From positions 1 to 64,000 of the forward strand of contig JAQDQK010000010.1 in NCBI GenBank assembly GCA_027658995.1: a DNA stretch of 64,000 bases, in the 5' to 3' direction. The translations under genes were made by a program, and so were the position numbers. Below are positions 8,997 to 18,116 of this stretch, piece by piece. Position 1 is the first letter of the stretch; every line of letters begins with the position of its first letter. The notes beneath the pieces were generated by a model. It was not told the origin of the DNA and ran no database searches. It worked only from the letters and a program-made list of their open reading frames with translations. The DNA comes from Propionibacteriaceae bacterium AM104-82. Lineage in GTDB: Bacteria > Actinomycetota > Actinomycetes > Propionibacteriales > Propionibacteriaceae.

Positions 8997-9524
8997 GTGC
9001 GAATCTTCAGGCTCATTGCGACACCCGTGATCCTCCTGGGGTTGCTTGGGCTGCTCGCCTGGGGAGCGCTCTGGGGCTGGAACTCGCTGACCGCGCCGTT
9101 GCCTTCGCCCTCCCCCACCCCTTGTGTGACGCAGACGTCTGCGGTGGTCACGCCGCCCCAGGTGAGCGTGCGGATCTACAACGGAGGGTTCACTTCCGGC
9201 CAGGCCAGCCGCGTCCAGACGAAGTTCCAGGAACTCGGCTTCAACGTGGTGCGGATCGGCAACACCGAGGAGCGCGTCAAGACGCTGACGGTGCGGGCCA
9301 ACAAGTCCCAGCAGGCGCAGATCGACCTGGTCGCCTCGCAGTTCGTCGAGCCGACCATCGACTACGACGACCGCGTCGACGGCACGGTGGACGTGCTGCT
9401 TCCCACCGACAACCCGGTCTACAACGACAAGGCGCTCAAGGAGGTCGCCGCCGTCGACGGCGCGATCTGCGTCGTCCCGTCGAAGAGCCCTTCGCCGACT
9501 CCCACGCCGACCCCCGAGCCCTAG
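8997..9524 (+). CDS. LytR C-terminal-domain membrane protein
   Basis: 175 residues from GTG 8997; in-frame GTG 8967 is an alternative start, less likely because homology begins at RIFRLIATP. One N-terminal transmembrane helix (about 5-28) is followed by a Pro/Ser linker and an extracytoplasmic LytR_C domain: VSVRIYNGGFTSGQASRVQ, LGFNVVRIGNT and DVLLPTDN. The C-terminus is a Pro/Thr-rich tail. Such proteins are linked to the cell-envelope LytR-CpsA-Psr system, and two such LCP genes lie at the far end of this window. Function beyond envelope association is unknown. Confidence 0.8.
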   Translation: MRIFRLIATPVILLGLLGLLAWGALWGWNSLTAPLPSPSPTPCVTQTSAVVTPPQVSVRIYNGGFTSGQASRVQTKFQELGFNVVRIGNTEERVKTLTVRANKSQQAQIDLVASQFVEPTIDYDDRVDGTVDVLLPTDNPVYNDKALKEVAAVDGAICVVPSKSPSPTPTPTPEP

Positions 9525-9536
9525 CCGCGGCACCCC

Positions 9537-10256
9537 ATGCCAGATCGCTCGCGAGGTCACCGGGAACCCCCGAGGCAGCGATGGCATGGCAGTTCTGAGG
9601 CGTCGCTGCGCGTCTGCCTCTCCGTCGGAGTGATCCTCGTGCTTGGAGCGGCATGGCTCGGCCCCGGCCAGACCACGGTCCTCCGCCTTGACGAGGTCCC
9701 CGCAGACCACTTCGGCACCCTCGCGGCGCGCGCCCCCTGGTGGACCACCCTGTGGTTCGTGGTCAGCGCAATCCTCAGCCCCTGGGCGTGGCGGGTTGCG
9801 GCCATCGTGTGCGCCGTCGGCGTGTTCCTGCCGCTGCGGTTGTCGGCCGACCAGGCGCGGCGACGGGAGGCGGTGCGCCTCCCACTGCTGGTGTGGAGCG
9901 GGCTCGTCCTGGTCGGCTCGACCCTTCCGAACCTGGTCAAGTTGGCCGTGGACCGGCCCCGGCCCGAGTTGGCGTCGGTGGCGGCCTTCGGGTCGTCGTT
10001 CCCCTCGCCGCACGCGGCGGCCGTGACGGTCGCACTGATCGGCGGATGGCTGGTCTTCGCCCCGGTGTGGCGGCTGCACGGCTGGCCGGCCTGGCTCGCG
10101 GTCGCCGTGGTGGCGCTGGTGTGCTTCGCGCGGGTCGCGCTGGCCGTGCACTACGTCACGGACGTCGTCGGGGGCGTCGGGTTGTCGCTGACGTTCCTGG
10201 CGGCCTCGCTGCTGATCGTCAGCGCGGTCGAAGCACGGTCAGCGCGCGCCGCTTGA
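9537..10256 (+). CDS. PAP2-family membrane phosphatase
   Basis: 239 residues with about five transmembrane helices. The three PAP2 motifs are visible: KLAVDRPRP (about 139-147), FPSPHAAA (about 158-165) and RVALAVHYVTDVVGG (about 201-215). Motif two has SPHAA rather than the usual SGHAA, while the catalytic His residues are kept. The likely activity is dephosphorylation of a lipid phosphate such as undecaprenyl pyrophosphate or phosphatidate, on the outer face of the membrane. The last 106 bp, including motif three, overlap the 3' end of the opposite-strand PAP2/DAG-kinase gene. Confidence 0.85.
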   Translation: MPDRSRGHREPPRQRWHGSSEASLRVCLSVGVILVLGAAWLGPGQTTVLRLDEVPADHFGTLAARAPWWTTLWFVVSAILSPWAWRVAAIVCAVGVFLPLRLSADQARRREAVRLPLLVWSGLVLVGSTLPNLVKLAVDRPRPELASVAAFGSSFPSPHAAAVTVALIGGWLVFAPVWRLHGWPAWLAVAVVALVCFARVALAVHYVTDVVGGVGLSLTFLAASLLIVSAVEARSARAA

Positions 10257-11701
10257 CGCTCACCCTCGAGGCGATCGGCCAACTCCCCTACCTCGCCGTC
10301 CCGGGCGATCCTGCGCGGCCCGTCGAGCAGTTCGATGTCGAGGTGCGACGCGGAGGTCACCTGGTAGTAGCGGCTGCCCGCGAGCCTGCCCGCCACCAGC
10401 GAGAAGATCGCGCCCCACCGCTTGATGCCACTCGGCACGTCAAGCAGGCGCAGGTCGACGATGCCGTCGTCGAGTTGGGAGCGCATCGACGGGGCGAAGC
10501 CCTGCGGCTCGTACTGGCCGTTGCCGAGGAACAGGAGGTTGACGTCAAGTTCGGCGCCGTCGACCCGGATGCGCATCGACTCGCGCTTCCTCAGCACGCG
10601 CAGCGAGGCGAGGATGGCCGCCGCGGGCTTGCCGATCCTGCGTTGGTACTTCTCGCGGATCCGGACGAAGTCGGTGTAGGCGCCGACGCTGGCCGTGTTC
10701 ACGAACAGTCCGTCGTTGACGTAGGCCACGTCGACCCGGTTGGCGCTGCCGTCCCGGATCGCCCGGATCGCGGAGCGGAGCGGGTACTGGCCGAGATCCT
10801 TCGCGAAGTGGTTGAAGGTGCCTGCCGGCAGCACCGCGAGCGGCAGGTCCTTCTCCAACGCCACCGCGGCGGCCGTCCGGACGGTGCCGTCGCCGCCCGC
10901 GACCGCCACGATCTCCGCACCGTCGGACTCGCGGCGCATCACGTCCTTCCACTCCTCACCCTTCTCCAGCGCGACGATCCGGGTGGCGGGCAGCTTGCGT
11001 CGCACCACCCTCAGGACGCGCTCCCCCTTGCCGCTGTTGGACTCGGGATTGACGAAGAGGACCACGCCGGCGCCGTCCGGCCGGGCACCCAGGTCGATCT
11101 GTCCGAGGCCCGTACGGTCGACGATCGGATCCTCCGGGACGGGCACCACCTTGGACCCCCACGCGGCGACGGAACTCCCGAGCAGGAAGCCGGCGAGCAC
11201 GTCGGACGGGTAGTGGGCGCCCGTTGCGACCCGCGAGATCCCGACGGCCCCGGCAAGCGTGCTGAGCGGGACGCCGAGGCTCGGCCATTCCGAGGAGGCG
11301 CCCGCGGCGAAGGCGGCCGCCGAGGCGGCGTGCCCGCTCGGGAAGGAGGACGAGGTCGGTCGACGGCGCCCGTTGCGCCCGAAGGGGAGCAGCGAGCGGT
11401 CGGGGCGTTGGCGGTGGATGGTGCGCTTGAAGACCTGGTTGGCGAGCAGGCTGCTGACGCCGAGCGTCGCCATGCCGCGCAGCGCCGCCCTGCGTCCCCG
11501 CGCGCCGCCGGTCAGCGCAAGCAGGCCAGCCATGCCCCACCAGAGCACGCCGTGGTCGGCGATGTTGGTGAGCTTGGGCATGAAGGAGTCAAGCACCGGC
11601 CCGCGTGAGGTGGCGATGGCGTCATAGACGGCGTCGTCGACCTGATTGAGTTCGGTGATGGCGGCCTTCCAGGTGTCCTCGCGCTGCCGTTTCCTCGCCA
11701 T
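10151..11701 (-). CDS. Bifunctional PAP2 phosphatase / diacylglycerol kinase-like protein
   Basis: 516 residues in two parts. The N-terminal PAP2 domain has KRTIHRQRPD (about 91-100), FPSGHAAS (about 120-127) and SRVATGAHYPSDVLAG (about 157-172). The C-terminal lipid-kinase domain (about 210-490) has VVLFVNPESNSGKG, the nucleotide loop VAVAGGDGTVRTAA, and VLPAGTFNHFAKDLG. It is a known actinobacterial architecture thought to interconvert lipid phosphates. GGGAGG lies 5 nt upstream of ATG 11701. The C-terminal ~35 codons (VGELADRLEGERQAARADRAS onward) run antisense through the end of the neighbouring PAP2 gene and look like an extension past the family's normal end. Confidence 0.85.
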   Translation of the reverse strand: MARKRQREDTWKAAITELNQVDDAVYDAIATSRGPVLDSFMPKLTNIADHGVLWWGMAGLLALTGGARGRRAALRGMATLGVSSLLANQVFKRTIHRQRPDRSLLPFGRNGRRRPTSSSFPSGHAASAAAFAAGASSEWPSLGVPLSTLAGAVGISRVATGAHYPSDVLAGFLLGSSVAAWGSKVVPVPEDPIVDRTGLGQIDLGARPDGAGVVLFVNPESNSGKGERVLRVVRRKLPATRIVALEKGEEWKDVMRRESDGAEIVAVAGGDGTVRTAAAVALEKDLPLAVLPAGTFNHFAKDLGQYPLRSAIRAIRDGSANRVDVAYVNDGLFVNTASVGAYTDFVRIREKYQRRIGKPAAAILASLRVLRKRESMRIRVDGAELDVNLLFLGNGQYEPQGFAPSMRSQLDDGIVDLRLLDVPSGIKRWGAIFSLVAGRLAGSRYYQVTSASHLDIELLDGPRRIARDGEVGELADRLEGERQAARADRASTALTISSEAARNVSDNPTPPTTSVT

Positions 11702-11742
11702 GGGGCCTCCCGTCGTCTACAGACAACGCTACCGCCGAACGC

Positions 11743-12762
11743 TCAGGACCGCGGCGGAGCCACCGACTCGCCGCTGGCGCGCATGCAGGGCAGCAGGATC
11801 TGGGGCAGCGGCTGGCCCGGATCGTTGATCCGGTCGATGACGGCATCGACGCCCAGCCTGCTCAGCTCCCGCGCGGGTGAGACGGTGTGCGTCAGGACGG
11901 GATCGGTGAATGCGGCCATCATCGGTGTCGTGCCGACCGAGATAATCGACAAATCCTCGGGCACCCGCACCCCCGCGGCCGCCAACCCCAGGACGATGCC
12001 CGGCGCCGCGTGCTCGTTCATCACAACCAGCGCGGTCACGTCCGGATGCTCGGCCAACAGTCGGTTGGCGAGCCTCCTCCCATCCCACGGGGTCTCCGGG
12101 CACCGCAGCAGCACCGGGGAAGCACCGACCGACCTCATGGTCGTGACGTAAGCGTCGCGGGCGCGCATCGCCCCTGCGAACACGTTGCCCTCGGGGTCCT
12201 CACCCAGCATGAAATCGACGTAGGCGATCCGACGGTGGCCCAAGCCGAGCAGGTCCTTCATCGTGCCGACGATCGAGGCGTCGAAGTCGACATCGACCCA
12301 TGCCATTCCTGTCGGATCGAGCGTGCGGCCGATCAGGGAGAAGGGAAGCCCGCTCTCCATGAGCGCGGGAACGCGGGCGTCATACAACTCGACCTCCATG
12401 AGGATGGCACCCGCGACAAGCCGCGACGCGATCAGCGACTGAACGCTGGAGGCCTGGGTGTCGAAGGGCCAGAGCACCAGCTTGTAGCCGCGCTGCAGCG
12501 CACGTTCAGCCGCACGGGTGATGAACTCCATCGCTGTGCCGCTCAGGTTGCGCTCGAGCGCGGGCGAGAGCAGCGCGAGGATGTCCGTGCGCCCCCTGGC
12601 CAGGGCGCTCGCCGCGTGGTTGCGGGCGTAGCCCAACTCGCGCATGGCGGCCTCGACCTTTGCCTGCGTGTGTGGCGCGACCCGCTTGGTCCCGTTCACG
12701 ACGAACGAGACGGTGGCGATCGACACTCCGGCACGCTCCGCGACGTCCTGCATCGTCGCCAT
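11743..12762 (-). CDS. LacI-family transcriptional repressor of the thu-like operon
   Basis: 339 residues. The N-terminal LacI helix-turn-helix is MATMQDVAERAGVSIATVSFVVNG with hinge KRVAPHTQAKVEAAMRELGYARN; residues ~60-330 form a periplasmic-binding-protein-type effector domain (DILALLSPALERN, PFSLIGR, HRRIAYVDFM, VPEDLSIISVG). It is divergent from the sugar operon, with a 20-bp palindrome and promoter between them, so it most likely represses that operon and perhaps itself until the sugar binds. GGGAAG precedes ATG 12762. Effector unknown; trehalose or a related disaccharide is a guess from the operon content. Confidence 0.9.
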   Translation of the reverse strand: MATMQDVAERAGVSIATVSFVVNGTKRVAPHTQAKVEAAMRELGYARNHAASALARGRTDILALLSPALERNLSGTAMEFITRAAERALQRGYKLVLWPFDTQASSVQSLIASRLVAGAILMEVELYDARVPALMESGLPFSLIGRTLDPTGMAWVDVDFDASIVGTMKDLLGLGHRRIAYVDFMLGEDPEGNVFAGAMRARDAYVTTMRSVGASPVLLRCPETPWDGRRLANRLLAEHPDVTALVVMNEHAAPGIVLGLAAAGVRVPEDLSIISVGTTPMMAAFTDPVLTHTVSPARELSRLGVDAVIDRINDPGQPLPQILLPCMRASGESVAPPRS

Positions 12763-12826
12763 CTGTCACTTCCCTGCTCTCAAGGTTGCTGATCAGGTGA
12801 ATTGTCCCATTTTTCCGCAAAGGGGG

Positions 12827-12855
12827 TTGACTTTGTCTCTTGGTGAACCAATACT
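12827..12855 (+). promoter_or_regulatory. Promoter of module A (TTGACT-N17-AATACT)
   Basis: TTGACT (12827-12832), a 17-bp spacer and AATACT (12850-12855) form a good sigma-70-type promoter reading towards the binding-protein gene. A second small palindrome (TTGGTGAACCAA, 12840-12851) sits inside the spacer and may be an auxiliary operator. Confidence 0.6.
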
Positions 12856-12864
12856 ACTGAAATC

Positions 12865-12884
12865 AGAGTTAAGCGCTTAACTCT
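12865..12884. promoter_or_regulatory. LacI-type operator, perfect 20-bp palindrome
   Basis: AGAGTTAAGCGCTTAACTCT is a perfect inverted repeat with the central CpG typical of LacI/GalR-family operators (AAGCGCTT core). It lies 10 bp after the -10 box, over the expected transcription start, so bound repressor would block initiation. The LacI gene is immediately divergent. Confidence 0.8.
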
Positions 12885-12963
12885 AGGTCCCCACTTCATG
12901 ACCGTCAAAGCTGACGGATCCCCGCGAACATGTACATCCCCGCGATCACAAGGAGTCTTTGCC

Positions 12964-14181
12964 ATGCCCAAAACACGACACATCGTCACGGCCGGCCTCG
13001 CAGCAGCCATGTCACTCACCCTCGTCGCCTGCGGCGGTGGAGGAGGGAACCAGGGGTCGGGCGACCCGTCGACCCTCTCCGTCCTCGATTACTACAACAA
13101 CGAGCCTGACAAGGAGTTCATCCAGAAGGCCCTCGACACCTGCGCAACGAAGATCGGAGTCACGCTGAAGCGCGAGACGGTGCCGGGAGCCGACCTCATC
13201 CAGGGCGTCCTGCAGCGGGCCTCGTCAAAGACGCTGCCCGACGTCCTCATGCTCGACAACCCCGACGTGCAGGAGATCGCCAAGACGGGAGGCCTTACCC
13301 CGCTCAGCGACTACGGGGTCGACACCTCAGGGTTCGCCGAGGGCATTCTGCAGGCGGCGACCTACGAAGGCGAGGTCTACGGCCTCGCGCCCACTGTCAA
13401 CACGCTCGGCCTGTTCTACAACGTCGAGATGCTGGAGGAGGCAGGCGTGACGCCTCCCAAGACATGGGACGAGTTGAAGGCGGCGGCCGCCAAGCTCAAG
13501 CAGGGCGATCGGTACGGAATCGCCTTTTCCGCCATCGCGACCTACGAGGGCTCGTGGCAGTTCCTGCCGTTCATGTGGACCAACGGGGGCGACGAGACCG
13601 ATCTCACCTCCCCTGAGGTCGCGCAGGCCCTGGAACTCTGGGTCGATCTCGTGAAGTCCGGGTCGGCCTCGTCGAGCGTGATCAACTGGAGCCAGGGCGA
13701 CGTCAACGACCAGTTCATCGCGGGCAAGACGGCCATGATGATCAACGGTCCGTGGCAGATCCCCGCCCTCGACGAGTCGGGAGTCAAGTACGACTCGGTG
13801 CTCGTCCCCGTCCGGGAGGAGGGACAGACCCCGATCGCACCGCTGGGCGGCGAGGTGTGGACCGTGCCCGCCACGGGCGACAAGGAGAAGCAGAAGAAGG
13901 CGGCCGAACTGGTCACCTGCCTGTCGGAGAAGGACAACGAACTGCAACTCGCGAAGGAGCGCTTCACCGTTCCGACCCGCACCGACGTCCTGGAGACCTA
14001 CGTCAAGGAGGTGCCGAGCATGAAGACGTTCGCCGACCAGGTCGTCACCGCACGCGCCCGCACCGGCAAGCTCGGCACGGAGTGGCCCGCCGCCGCGACC
14101 GTCATCTACAACGCCATCCAGCTCGGCATCACCGGCAAGGCGAGCCCTCAGGACGCGTTCGCGCAGGCCGAGGCCAAGTAG
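12964..14181 (+). CDS. Sugar ABC transporter substrate-binding lipoprotein (module A)
   Basis: 405 residues. Signal peptide with lipobox LVAC (Cys 23), then a Gly-rich linker and a family-1 extracellular solute-binding protein: YGLAPTVNTLGLFYNVEMLEEAG, PPKTWDELKAAAAKL, and GKTAMMINGPWQIPAL. It captures the sugar outside the cell for the two permeases downstream. AAGGAG (12950-12955) lies 8 nt before ATG 12964. It is the first gene of the LacI-controlled operon. The layout (binding protein, two permeases, ThuA, dehydrogenase) matches the rhizobial thu trehalose/maltitol operon except that no thuK-type ATPase is present. Confidence 0.9.
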   Translation: MPKTRHIVTAGLAAAMSLTLVACGGGGGNQGSGDPSTLSVLDYYNNEPDKEFIQKALDTCATKIGVTLKRETVPGADLIQGVLQRASSKTLPDVLMLDNPDVQEIAKTGGLTPLSDYGVDTSGFAEGILQAATYEGEVYGLAPTVNTLGLFYNVEMLEEAGVTPPKTWDELKAAAAKLKQGDRYGIAFSAIATYEGSWQFLPFMWTNGGDETDLTSPEVAQALELWVDLVKSGSASSSVINWSQGDVNDQFIAGKTAMMINGPWQIPALDESGVKYDSVLVPVREEGQTPIAPLGGEVWTVPATGDKEKQKKAAELVTCLSEKDNELQLAKERFTVPTRTDVLETYVKEVPSMKTFADQVVTARARTGKLGTEWPAAATVIYNAIQLGITGKASPQDAFAQAEAK

Positions 14182-14204
14182 CTCGGCGCCACCCGGAGAA
14201 CTCC

Positions 14205-15119
14205 ATGACTTCCGCAACACATGAGGCCCCCTCGCGCCGCAACAGGCGGCGCGAGGAGCTGGCAAAGGCCATGTTCCTGGCCCCGGCAGCCATCTTCATC
14301 GCCCTGTACTTCGGCTACCCCATCGTCAAGAACGTGGTGATGAGCTTCCAGGAATACAACACCCGCACCTTCTTCACCGGTGAGGCGCCGTGGGTCGCGT
14401 TGGACAACTACTCGACGGTGGTGAACAGCCAGTTGTTCTGGCCCGCCATGCGCAACACGGCCCTGTTCACCCTCGGGTCCATCATCGGGCAGTTCATCAT
14501 CGGCATGGGGCTAGCGCTGTTCTTCCAGCGCCGGTTCCCGCTCAGCGGTTTCCTGCGCGCGATGCTGCTGCTGCCGTGGCTGCTCCCGCTGATCGTGGGC
14601 AGCGCCAGTTGGCGCTCCATCCTGGATCAGGACGGCGGCGTGCTCAACACGCTGCTGCGCGCCGTCGGCCTCGACGGCGTGCCCTGGCTGACAAGCCCCG
14701 ACGTGGCGCTGATCGCGGTCATCCTGGTGAACATCTGGGTGGGCGTGCCCTTCAACGTGACGCTCCTGTACGGCGGGCTTCAGGAGATCCCGACCGAGTT
14801 GTACGAGGCTGGCTCGCTGGACGGTGCCACGGGTTGGAAGGCGTTCTGGCACATCACCGTTCCGAACCTGCGGCCCGTGATCTCGGTCGTGCTGGTGCTC
14901 GGGGTCGTCTACACGCTGAAGGTCCTCGACATCATCCTCGGCCTCACAGACGGCGGCCCCGCCAACGCAACCCAGACGATCGCGGTCCGCTCGTACCAGA
15001 CGTCGTTCATCGACTTCGACTTCGGGATCGGCGCTGCGTACAGCAACATCCTGATCGTCATCTCGCTGGTCTTCGCCGCCATCTATCTGCGCACCAACCG
15101 CAAAGCCGTCGACGAGTAG
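14205..15119 (+). CDS. Sugar ABC transporter permease, MalF/UgpA type (module A)
   Basis: 304 residues with six transmembrane helices. The cytosolic EAA loop, which contacts the ATPase, is ELYEAGSLDGATGWKAFWHI (about 201-220), followed by TVPNLRP. The N-terminus is basic (SRRNRRREEL). ATG 14205 follows the binding-protein gene by 23 bp with CCGGAGAA as ribosome site. It pairs with the next permease to form the membrane channel. Confidence 0.9.
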   Translation: MTSATHEAPSRRNRRREELAKAMFLAPAAIFIALYFGYPIVKNVVMSFQEYNTRTFFTGEAPWVALDNYSTVVNSQLFWPAMRNTALFTLGSIIGQFIIGMGLALFFQRRFPLSGFLRAMLLLPWLLPLIVGSASWRSILDQDGGVLNTLLRAVGLDGVPWLTSPDVALIAVILVNIWVGVPFNVTLLYGGLQEIPTELYEAGSLDGATGWKAFWHITVPNLRPVISVVLVLGVVYTLKVLDIILGLTDGGPANATQTIAVRSYQTSFIDFDFGIGAAYSNILIVISLVFAAIYLRTNRKAVDE

Positions 15120-15128
15120 GAGGCCGCC

Positions 15129-15977
15129 ATGACATCAACATCCATCGAACCCGTCGCCGCCCAGCCCAAGCTCAAGCCGCGACGCCTCATCGATCTGGCC
15201 ATCGGCCTGATCCTCGTCGGCATCATGCTGTTCCCCGTCTACTGGATGATCAACGCATCCCTCCAGCCGTCGGGCAACACGCTCAACGCCGACTTCTTCC
15301 CGACGAATCCGAGCTTCGCGGGGTACGAGAAGGCCATCCACGACCAGGGCAGGAACCTGCTCACCAGCCTGATCATCTCCGCAGGCGTCGTCGTGCTGAG
15401 CCTCGCCATCGCAGCCCCGGCCGCCTACGCCCTGGCACAGTTCAGGTACCGCTGGGCCAACGCCGCGCTGCTGGTGATCCTCATCACGCAGATGATCCCC
15501 GGCATCGTCATCGCCAACGCCCTCTACGCCGCGTACAACGATCTCGGCCTGCTGAACACGCTGATCGGGCTCATCCTGGCCGACTCGACGATGGCCGTCC
15601 CCTTCGCGATCCTCATCCTGAGGGCCTTCATGATCAACATCCAGCCAGCGATCATCGAGGCGGCGCGGGTGGACGGTGCGGGCCACCTGAGGGCGTTCTT
15701 CTCGATCGTGCTTCCGGTCTCGAAGAACTCCCTCATCACCGCAGGCCTGTTCGCATTCCTGTTCGCCTGGAGCGACTTCCTGTTCGCCCTGACGCTGACC
15801 ACCACGGGTGGAATCCGGCCCGTGACGCTCGGCATCTACCAGTACCTCGGCACCCAGGTGTCGAACTGGAGCGCGACGATGGCGACCGCCGTCCTCTCCT
15901 CCATCCCCGCCATCGTCCTGCTCGTCGTCGCCCAGCGCTACATCGCGGCGGGCGCCATGGGCGGGGCCGTCAAGTGA
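15129..15977 (+). CDS. Sugar ABC transporter permease, MalG/UgpE type (module A)
   Basis: 282 residues, six transmembrane helices, with the EAA loop [22 protein letters not shown] (about 177-198) in the position expected for ATPase contact. AGTAGGAGG precedes ATG 15129. It forms a heterodimer with the upstream permease. No ATP-binding subunit is encoded in the operon, so energy coupling must come from a shared MalK/MsmK-type ATPase elsewhere, for instance the one at 44005-45093. Confidence 0.9.
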   Translation: MTSTSIEPVAAQPKLKPRRLIDLAIGLILVGIMLFPVYWMINASLQPSGNTLNADFFPTNPSFAGYEKAIHDQGRNLLTSLIISAGVVVLSLAIAAPAAYALAQFRYRWANAALLVILITQMIPGIVIANALYAAYNDLGLLNTLIGLILADSTMAVPFAILILRAFMINIQPAIIEAARVDGAGHLRAFFSIVLPVSKNSLITAGLFAFLFAWSDFLFALTLTTTGGIRPVTLGIYQYLGTQVSNWSATMATAVLSSIPAIVLLVVAQRYIAAGAMGGAVK

Positions 15978-16014
15978 CACGAACCACGCACAACAACCAC
16001 AGAAAGGTCGACGA

Positions 16015-16800
16015 ATGACCACCGACACAGCCTCCGCCCCCATCCGAGTGATCGTCTGGGGTGAGAACCGCCACGAGCAGGTAGAGGAGAAGGTCCGAGC
16101 CATCTACCCCACCGGCATGCACACCACCATCAAGGAGGGCATCGAGGAGTACCTCGGCGATGGCGCCTCCGTCTCGACGGTCACCCTCGACGACCCCGAG
16201 CACGGCCTGACCGAGGAGGTACTTGCCCAGACCGACGTCCTCGTCTGGTGGGGCCACGCGGCGCACGCCGAGGTCAGCGACGAGGTCGTCGAACGCGTGC
16301 ACAGGCACGTCCTGGAGGGCATGGGCCTCCTGGTCCTCCATTCGGGCCACTGGTCGAAGATCTTCGGCAAGCTGATGGGCACGACCTGCACCCTGCGCTG
16401 GCGCTCCAAGGACGACCGGGAGATCGTGTGGACGGTCGATCCGACGCACCCGATCGCCCAGGGCGTGCCGCACCCGTTCATCATCCCGGCGCAGGAGATG
16501 TACGGCGAATACTTCGACGTGCCGATCCCGGACGAACTGGTCTTCCTCTCGACCTTCACCGGCGGCGAGGTCTTCCGCAGCGGCATGACCTACCGGCGCG
16601 GGTTCGGCAGGATCTTCTACTTCAGCCCCGGGGACCAGGACTATCCCGTGTACCACCAGGCAGAGGTGCGCCGCATCATCGCGAACGGGGTCGAGTGGGC
16701 CCGTACCCTGCGCCCCGAGCGGGAGATTCCGGTGCTGCTGCGCTACGAGGAAGAGGACTTCTACAACGGCCGTGGCTACGAGGGGGCGATGAGCAATTGA
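16015..16800 (+). CDS. thuA: ThuA-family protein
   Basis: 261 residues of the ThuA (trehalose utilisation) family, a class I glutamine-amidotransferase-like fold: [13 protein letters not shown] near the N-terminus, [25 protein letters not shown], and [19 protein letters not shown] near the C-terminus. In rhizobia, thuA and thuB are needed for catabolism of trehalose and maltitol through a 3-keto route. AGAAAGG precedes ATG 16015. The stop codon overlaps the start of the following oxidoreductase (TTGA), so the two are co-translated, as for thuA-thuB. Confidence 0.85.
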   Translation: MTTDTASAPIRVIVWGENRHEQVEEKVRAIYPTGMHTTIKEGIEEYLGDGASVSTVTLDDPEHGLTEEVLAQTDVLVWWGHAAHAEVSDEVVERVHRHVLEGMGLLVLHSGHWSKIFGKLMGTTCTLRWRSKDDREIVWTVDPTHPIAQGVPHPFIIPAQEMYGEYFDVPIPDELVFLSTFTGGEVFRSGMTYRRGFGRIFYFSPGDQDYPVYHQAEVRRIIANGVEWARTLRPEREIPVLLRYEEEDFYNGRGYEGAMSN

Positions 16801-17885
16801 ACGCGCCACAGGACCGACCGCTCCGGGTCGTGCAGGTCGGAGCGGGCGCGATGGGCCGGGCATGGGTCGGAGCCCTGAAGCGGAGCCCCGACACCGAACT
16901 CGTCGGCATCGTCGACCTCGACCCGGAGGTCGCCACCTCCCTACTGCGGGACGAGGGCCTCGACGAAGTCCGTCGCGGTGCCGACCTCGGCGCGCTGCTG
17001 GAGGAACTCCGCCCCGATGCCGTCGTCAACGTCACCGTCCCGAACGCCCACCTTCCCGTGAACGTGCAAGCGCTCAGGGCGGGGGTGCCCGTGCTCTGCG
17101 AGAAACCCGCAGCACCCGACGTCGCCTCCGCGTTCCGGCAGGCGGCGGCGGCCGAGGCCCATGGCCACCTGCTGATGATCAGCCAATCAAGACGCTACTT
17201 CGACGGCTTCGCCGCCCTTATCGGCTCGAGGGACTCCCTCGGCCAGATCGGCAGCTTGAGCATCCAGTTCTCGAAGGCGCCCCACTTCGGCGGCTTCCGC
17301 GAAGAGATGGCGCACGTGCTGTTGGTCGACATGGCGGTGCACCAGTTCGACGCAGCCCGACTGCTGCTTGATCGGGAGCCGATCGCGGTCTATGCGGAGG
17401 AGTACAACCCCGCATGGAGTTGGTTCAGGGCGGACGCGAACGCCTCCGCCATCTTCGAATTCGAAGGCGGCGTCCGGTTCACCTACGTCGGGTCCTGGTG
17501 CAGCCCAGGGCTGGAAACGTCCTGGAACGGCGACTGGCGCCTGAGCGGCAGCGGAGGAACCGCAACCTGGGACGGTGAAGCGGCCGTCACCATCGGCATC
17601 GGCGACGGTGTGGAGGCGGTCGATCTCGCCTCCGCGCCGGAGCAGATCGACGGCTCGCTCGCCGAGTTCGTCGCGGCCCTGCGCTCTGGCGCGACGCCGA
17701 GCACGAACGCCAGATCCAACGTGACGAGCCTCGCCATGGTCGAGGCGGCCGTCAGGTCGTCCGAGACAGGTCAACGCGTGACGATCGCAGATCTGCTGGC
17801 ACAGGGCCTCGAATCCGCGGTTGCCCAGGAGAGCGACCCCGTCACCTTGAGGGTCCTGTCTGCTTGGCGGGACAACGACGGCTAG
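16797..17885 (+). CDS. Gfo/Idh/MocA-family oxidoreductase, ThuB-like (module A)
   Basis: 362 residues from TTG 16797, which overlaps the thuA stop. The NAD(P)-binding motif is [17 protein letters not shown], the EKP motif is [10 protein letters not shown] (about 95-104), and the substrate-domain segment is [19 protein letters not shown]. Members oxidise or epimerise sugars using NAD(P). Its position after thuA argues for a ThuB-like role, oxidising the imported disaccharide to a 3-keto derivative; this is context inference. A strong hairpin follows the stop. Confidence 0.85.
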   Translation: MNAPQDRPLRVVQVGAGAMGRAWVGALKRSPDTELVGIVDLDPEVATSLLRDEGLDEVRRGADLGALLEELRPDAVVNVTVPNAHLPVNVQALRAGVPVLCEKPAAPDVASAFRQAAAAEAHGHLLMISQSRRYFDGFAALIGSRDSLGQIGSLSIQFSKAPHFGGFREEMAHVLLVDMAVHQFDAARLLLDREPIAVYAEEYNPAWSWFRADANASAIFEFEGGVRFTYVGSWCSPGLETSWNGDWRLSGSGGTATWDGEAAVTIGIGDGVEAVDLASAPEQIDGSLAEFVAALRSGATPSTNARSNVTSLAMVEAAVRSSETGQRVTIADLLAQGLESAVAQESDPVTLRVLSAWRDNDG

Positions 17886-17898
17886 GCGTCGCAACGCG

Positions 17899-17932
17899 AA
17901 CGAACCCCCGGTTTCTCAACCGGGGGTTCGTT
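17899..17932. terminator. Bidirectional intrinsic terminator
   Basis: Perfect 15-bp stem AACGAACCCCCGGTT (17899-17913) and its complement (17918-17932) with a 4-nt loop. It separates the module A operon (plus strand) from the 3' end of tRNA-Ser (minus strand) and can serve both. Confidence 0.8.
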
Positions 17933-17939
17933 CATCTCT

Positions 17940-18027
17940 TGGCGGTGATGGAGGGATTTGAACCCCCGGTAGGTTTCCCTACTCTCGCTTTCGAGGCGAG
18001 CACTTTCGGCCGCTCAGTCACATCACC
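17940..18027 (-). tRNA. tRNA-Ser (CGA)
   Basis: Reading the minus strand, the acceptor GGTGATG (18027-18021) pairs with CATCACC. The anticodon stem-loop is CTCGC-CTCGAAA-GCGAG, giving anticodon CGA. A long variable arm (AGTAGGGAAACCTAC) marks a class II serine tRNA, and the T-arm has GGTTCAAATCC. The body is 85 nt (17943-18027) and CCA is encoded at 17940-17942. Confidence 0.97.
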
Positions 18028-18116
18028 GAGAGCGATTTTACCGAGTCGTGTCCGGTTTGACCAATTCGCCCCGAGCACGGTTAGGGGCCCAGACGGGGCG
18101 CGACTAGAGTGGGCCG

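Noticed and set aside
8556..10151. Long minus-strand frame continuing upstream of the HerA-like ATPase
   Set aside because: It is antisense to three recognisable genes and has the Arg/Gly/His composition of a GC-rich shadow frame. The ATPase has its own start at 8555.
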